NCBI GenBank assembly: GCA_963830385.1
Contig: CAWHMD010000005.1
Location: 248,001-312,000 of the forward strand
Length of the DNA stretch: 64,000 bases
Reading direction: 5' to 3'
Origin: Bog-532 sp963830385
GTDB lineage: Bacteria; Actinomycetota; Actinomycetes; Streptosporangiales; Streptosporangiaceae
Part shown: positions 61,234-64,000 of the stretch, one piece after another
How positions within the stretch are numbered: the stretch's first letter is position 1
Layout of the letters: every line of letters begins with the position of its first letter
Translations under genes and position numbers: made by a program
The notes under the pieces: generated by a model
Databases searched by the model: none
What the model was told of the DNA's origin: nothing
What the model saw: only the letters and a program-made list of their open reading frames with translations

Positions 61234-61268
61234 TGTTCCCGATGGGCCGTTGGCTGGTCGCTGGGGTT

Positions 61269-61868
61269 TCAGCCGGAAGTTTGTTCTAGCGCCTCGCGGG
61301 CGCGGGCCAGGTCTTCGGCGGTGTCGATGTCGTCGGGGCGGCCGGTGCCGGTGCAGTCGACCGCGGTGATCAAGTCTGGGTGGGCGCGCAGGAAGGGGCG
61401 GGCGCCGGCGTCGCCGGTGGTGGTGGCGAGCAGCTCGGGCCAGTGGGCGCGGTCGATGAGGACCGGGTTGCGGGGGCGGCCTCCGTAGCTGGCGACCGCG
61501 ACTGGGGCGCCGGCCGCGTGGGCGGCGATCAGGCGGCGGACCGCTTCCGCGCCGATCAGGGGCTGGTCGGCCAGGGCGACGACAACCGCCCGGCAGGACG
61601 GGGGCTGGTCCTGCAGGGCGCGCAGGCCGGCGATCAGGGAGGAGCCCATGCCGGTGCGCCAGCCGGGGTTGCCCACCAGCGTGACCTTGGGCAGGTCGAC
61701 CGGGGCGGCGCCGGTGACGACCACGATCGGGTCCGCTCCCCCGGCGCGCAGCAGGTCAGCGCCGCGGGCGGCCAGGGTCCGGCCGCCGATCTCGACCAGG
61801 GCCTTGGGGCGGCCCAGGCGGCTGCCCCCGCCCGCGGCCAGCAGGATCCCGGCGACGGTGGTTGGCAT
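61269..61868 (-). CDS. MocA/MobA-like nucleotidyltransferase
   Basis: A 199-residue GT-A-fold enzyme. The nucleotide motif is GILLAAGGGSRLGRPKALVEIGG. VVVALADQPLIGAEAV holds the metal-binding Asp, and RPRNPVLIDRAHWPELLATTTGDAGARPFL and DCTGTGRPDDIDTAEDLARA match molybdenum-cofactor cytidylyltransferases. It may attach CMP to molybdopterin for a xanthine dehydrogenase-type enzyme. The ATG at 61868 has no ribosome site; TAACCT 6 bases before it suggests a leaderless message. Confidence 0.88.
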   Translation of the reverse strand: MPTTVAGILLAAGGGSRLGRPKALVEIGGRTLAARGADLLRAGGADPIVVVTGAAPVDLPKVTLVGNPGWRTGMGSSLIAGLRALQDQPPSCRAVVVALADQPLIGAEAVRRLIAAHAAGAPVAVASYGGRPRNPVLIDRAHWPELLATTTGDAGARPFLRAHPDLITAVDCTGTGRPDDIDTAEDLARAREALEQTSG

Positions 61869-61874
61869 GGGGCC

Positions 61875-61931
61875 AGGTTAGCGGTGTGCGCGGAAATTGC
61901 CTGGCTTGCCCGGCCAGCCGCGGCTTAGGCT
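61875..61931. promoter_or_regulatory. divergent -10 elements of two leaderless genes
   Basis: On the minus strand TAACCT (61880-61875) ends 6 bases before the mocA-like ATG. On the plus strand TAGGCT (61926-61931) ends 6 bases before the lysE-like ATG at 61938. Neither start has a ribosome site. Confidence 0.5.
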
Positions 61932-61937
61932 CGCGGC

Positions 61938-62576
61938 ATGCCGCCGGCCTCACATCTGCTCACGTTCACCCTTACCGCGTTCCTGCTGATCGCGGCGCCC
62001 GGTCCCAGTGTGCTGTTCACCATCAGCCGGGCGCTGACGCTGGGCCGGGCGGCCGGGGTGGCCACGGTGGCTGGCAACACGGCCGGCCTCGGCGTCCAGG
62101 TGCTGGCGGTGGCGTTCGGGGTCGGCGCCCTGGCCGAGCGCTCGGTGCTGGTGTTCAACCTGATCAAGCTGGTCGGGGCCGGTTACCTGATCATCCTCGG
62201 CGTGCAGGCGATCCGGCACCGCAAGCGGCTGACCGAGGCGCTCGGCGCCCGCCTGGAACGCAAACCGGTCGCCCGGATCGTGGCCGACGGGTTCGTGGTC
62301 GGCGTCGGCAACCCCAAGACGATCGTGTTCATGGCGGCCGTCCTGCCGCAGTTCGCGGACCGCCCAGCCGGCCACCTGACCGCCCAGCTGCTGGTGCTGG
62401 GCCTGATCTTCGCGGGCATCGCGCTGATCTCGGACAGCGTCTGGGCGGTGGCGGCGGGGACGGCCCGGGCGTGGCTGGGGCGGTCGCCGCGGCGGCTGGA
62501 GCTGATCGGCGGCACCGGCGGCCTGGTCATGATCGGCCTCGGGGCGACGCTGGCCGTCTCCGGCCGCCACGACTGA
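61938..62576 (+). CDS. LysE/RhtB-family amino acid exporter
   Basis: A 212-residue, six-helix transporter. FLLIAAPGPSVLFTISRAL is the family GPSV motif, GRAAGVATVAGNTAGLGVQV the second conserved segment, and GVGNPKTIVFMAAVLPQF the third. It probably exports small amino acids or related compounds; the substrate is unknown. Apparently leaderless start at 61938. Confidence 0.92.
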   Translation: MPPASHLLTFTLTAFLLIAAPGPSVLFTISRALTLGRAAGVATVAGNTAGLGVQVLAVAFGVGALAERSVLVFNLIKLVGAGYLIILGVQAIRHRKRLTEALGARLERKPVARIVADGFVVGVGNPKTIVFMAAVLPQFADRPAGHLTAQLLVLGLIFAGIALISDSVWAVAAGTARAWLGRSPRRLELIGGTGGLVMIGLGATLAVSGRHD

Positions 62577-62631
62577 GCCGCCCGGGGACCCCGGACGAGC
62601 GGTGGAACCGGGGGCGGTGACGACATTTTAG

Positions 62632-63507
62632 CTATTCGACGATCTTGGAAATCGGGATCTCGAGGATGTCCTGGGCACCCGCGGCCTTGAGGGCCGGGAT
62701 CAGCGTGTTGACGCCGCGCTTGGGTACCACGGTCTCCACCGCGTTCATGTCGCCGCGGGCCAGGGTGGTGATGGTCGGGGACGACAGCGCGGGCAGCATG
62801 TCAGTCACGGCGCTGAGCTGCCCGGCCGGGACGTTCAGCTTGAGCAGAACGTGGCCGCGGGCCTGGATCGCCCCGCGCAGCAGCAGCGCGATGTCGTCCA
62901 TCGCGGCCCGCTTCTCCTCGTCGGCGTGCGCCGACGCCGAGGCGACCAGCTCGGTGTAGCTGCTCAGCAGGGTGTCCAGGATGCGCAGGCCGTTCTTGCG
63001 CAGCGAGGACCCGGTCTCGGTCAGGTCCACGATCGCGTCCACGATGTCCGGGACCTTGGCCTCGGTGGCCCCGTAGGAGGGGACGACCGCCGCCTTGATC
63101 CCGTGCGAATCGAGGAACCGCTTGGTCAGGCCGGGGAACTCGGTGGAGATGCGGACGCCTTCTGGCAGGTCGGAGACCGTGCGCCAGCTGGAGTTCTGCG
63201 GCACCGCGAGCACCACCCGGACCGGCTGGGAGGTGTTCTTGGAGTATTGCAGCTCGCCGAGTGAGACCACGTCGGCCTGGGTCTCGGTGATCCAGTCGCG
63301 TCCGGTGATGCCCAGGTCGAACAGGCCGCGCTCGATGTAGGAGGGGATCTCCTGGGGCCGCAGGAACCGCACCCGCTCGATCCGCGGGTCGTCGATGGAT
63401 GCGTGGTAGTCACGGTCGGAAGAGCGCCGCACGGTCAGGTCGGCGGCGTCGAAAAGCTCGAGAGTGGCTCGCTCCAGCGAGCCCTTGGGCAGGACGAGGG
63501 AGAGCAC
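62632..63507 (-). CDS. hisG: ATP phosphoribosyltransferase (long form)
   Basis: A 291-residue enzyme for the first step of histidine biosynthesis, joining ATP and PRPP. LVLPKGSLERATLELFDAADL and ERGLFDLGITGRDWI are in the catalytic lobes; VPDIVDAIVDLTETGSSLRKNGLRIL is the PRPP loop. The C-terminal ACT-like domain (from about 215, ARGHVLLKLNVPAGQLSAV) gives histidine feedback. The GTG at 63507 has AAGGGG 7 bases ahead. The hisE gene that usually stands between ribH and hisG in actinobacteria is absent. Confidence 0.96.
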   Translation of the reverse strand: MLSLVLPKGSLERATLELFDAADLTVRRSSDRDYHASIDDPRIERVRFLRPQEIPSYIERGLFDLGITGRDWITETQADVVSLGELQYSKNTSQPVRVVLAVPQNSSWRTVSDLPEGVRISTEFPGLTKRFLDSHGIKAAVVPSYGATEAKVPDIVDAIVDLTETGSSLRKNGLRILDTLLSSYTELVASASAHADEEKRAAMDDIALLLRGAIQARGHVLLKLNVPAGQLSAVTDMLPALSSPTITTLARGDMNAVETVVPKRGVNTLIPALKAAGAQDILEIPISKIVE

Positions 63508-63561
63508 GGCGAAACCCCTTGCATCAATGGGCTGACTCGAAGGCGTGACGGGCGGGCCGCG

Positions 63562-64000
63562 TCAATGTCGGGGCGCGCCGCCTGCCGCGGCACTACGGGG
63601 CCGGGGCTGGGCAGGCCGCCGGTCGGGGCCGGAACAGCGGATGGAGCGCAGCAGGAGCGCGGTGTCCAGCGCCGCCACGACGGCCTCCCATCCCTTGTCC
63701 TCGAAACTGTCCGGCAGCCCGGCTCGATCACGGGCGTCTTCTATGGTGTCACAGGTCAGTACGCCGTTGCCCACCGGAGTGCCGGCGTCCAGGGCCACCC
63801 GGGTCAGCCCGGCCGTGACCGCGTCGCAGACGTACTCGAAGTGCGGGGTGCCGCCGCGGATCACCGCGCCCACGCAGACCACCGCGTCGTTGTAGCGGGC
63901 CAGCTCGGCTGCGACCACCGGCAGCTCGACCGCCCCGGCCACCCGCAGCACCAGCGGGTCGTCGATGCCGCAGGCGACGGCGGCGGCCGCCGCCCGCTCG
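63562..64000 (-). CDS. ribH: 6,7-dimethyl-8-ribityllumazine synthase (N-terminus cut by window edge)
   Basis: The frame is open to the window edge, giving the last 145 or so residues. LRVAGAVELPVVAAELARY, CVGAVIRGGTPHFEYVCD (catalytic His) and PVGNGVLTCDTIEDARDRAG are diagnostic. It makes the riboflavin precursor from the butanone phosphate and pyrimidine intermediates. After the normal end (DTALLLRSI) there is an extra Arg/Pro-rich tail of about 27 residues. The start is outside the window. Confidence 0.95.
   Translation of the reverse strand, partial: ERAAAAAVACGIDDPLVLRVAGAVELPVVAAELARYNDAVVCVGAVIRGGTPHFEYVCDAVTAGLTRVALDAGTPVGNGVLTCDTIEDARDRAGLPDSFEDKGWEAVVAALDTALLLRSIRCSGPDRRPAQPRPRSAAAGGAPRH

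Overview
The window is a chromosome segment from a high-GC actinomycete. Coding third positions are almost all G or C, starts are often GTG, and the gene set is actinobacterial: F420-dependent luciferase-like oxidoreductases, SepF and DivIVA/Wag31 beside FtsZ, DUF222/HNH, DUF3040 and DUF5996 proteins, and the aroC-K-B-Q / pepP / efp / nusB block. Filamentous actinomycetes (Streptosporangiales or relatives) are the most likely source, but no rRNA or species marker is present. I see no tRNA, rRNA, insertion sequence, prophage or CRISPR array.

Layout. 1-5.3 kb: the end of an unknown gene, an F420 oxidoreductase divergent from a MarR regulator, and dnaE. 5.7-9.4 kb: a DUF222/HNH gene, then rluD-lspA-dksA-like. 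9.7-13.2 kb: ileS behind a translational T-box. 13.4-34.4 kb, minus strand: the division and cell-wall (dcw) cluster in the order mraZ, rsmH, ftsL, ftsI, murE, murF, mraY, ftsW, murG, murC, ftsQ, ftsZ, yggS, sepF, yggT, divIVA and a membrane protein with a predicted Zn-binding tail. 34.9-39.7 kb: a moxR-DUF58-transglutaminase operon divergent from mraZ. 39.7-42.3 kb: DUF3040, dinB, a methyltransferase. 42.4-45.2 kb: a membrane protein, then nusB, efp and pepP. 45.7-52.0 kb: a tightly overlapping minus-strand operon, sseB-pilD-aroC-aroK-aroB-aroQ-second aroK-F420 oxidoreductase. 52.4-57.9 kb: two unknown genes, a DUF2877 protein, an aldose epimerase and a PRMT-like methyltransferase. 58.1-60.2 kb: a MarR regulator controlling a DUF5996 (frameshifted)-cupin pair. 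60.3-64 kb: small membrane protein, mocA-like, lysE-like, hisG and the end of ribH.

How it works together. The dcw block supplies lipid II precursors (MurC/E/F, MraY, MurG), the septal synthase (FtsW/FtsI) and the Z-ring with its anchors (FtsZ, SepF, FtsQ, FtsL, DivIVA). MraZ probably controls it through four 10-bp-spaced TGGNG boxes over its own promoter. The aro operon covers the central shikimate steps and carries two shikimate kinases.

Most notable: the complete MraZ operator and a second facing G-rich array; a T-box whose switching helices can be read off the sequence; a 22-bp operator shared by MarR and its target operon; single-base frameshifts in three loci; murD, ylmD/pgeF and hisE missing from their usual places; and long disordered extensions on many division proteins. 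No wholly new defence or mobile system is evident. The least explained units are the two-gene module at 52.4-54.6 kb and the Zn-tail protein at 13.4-15.0 kb.
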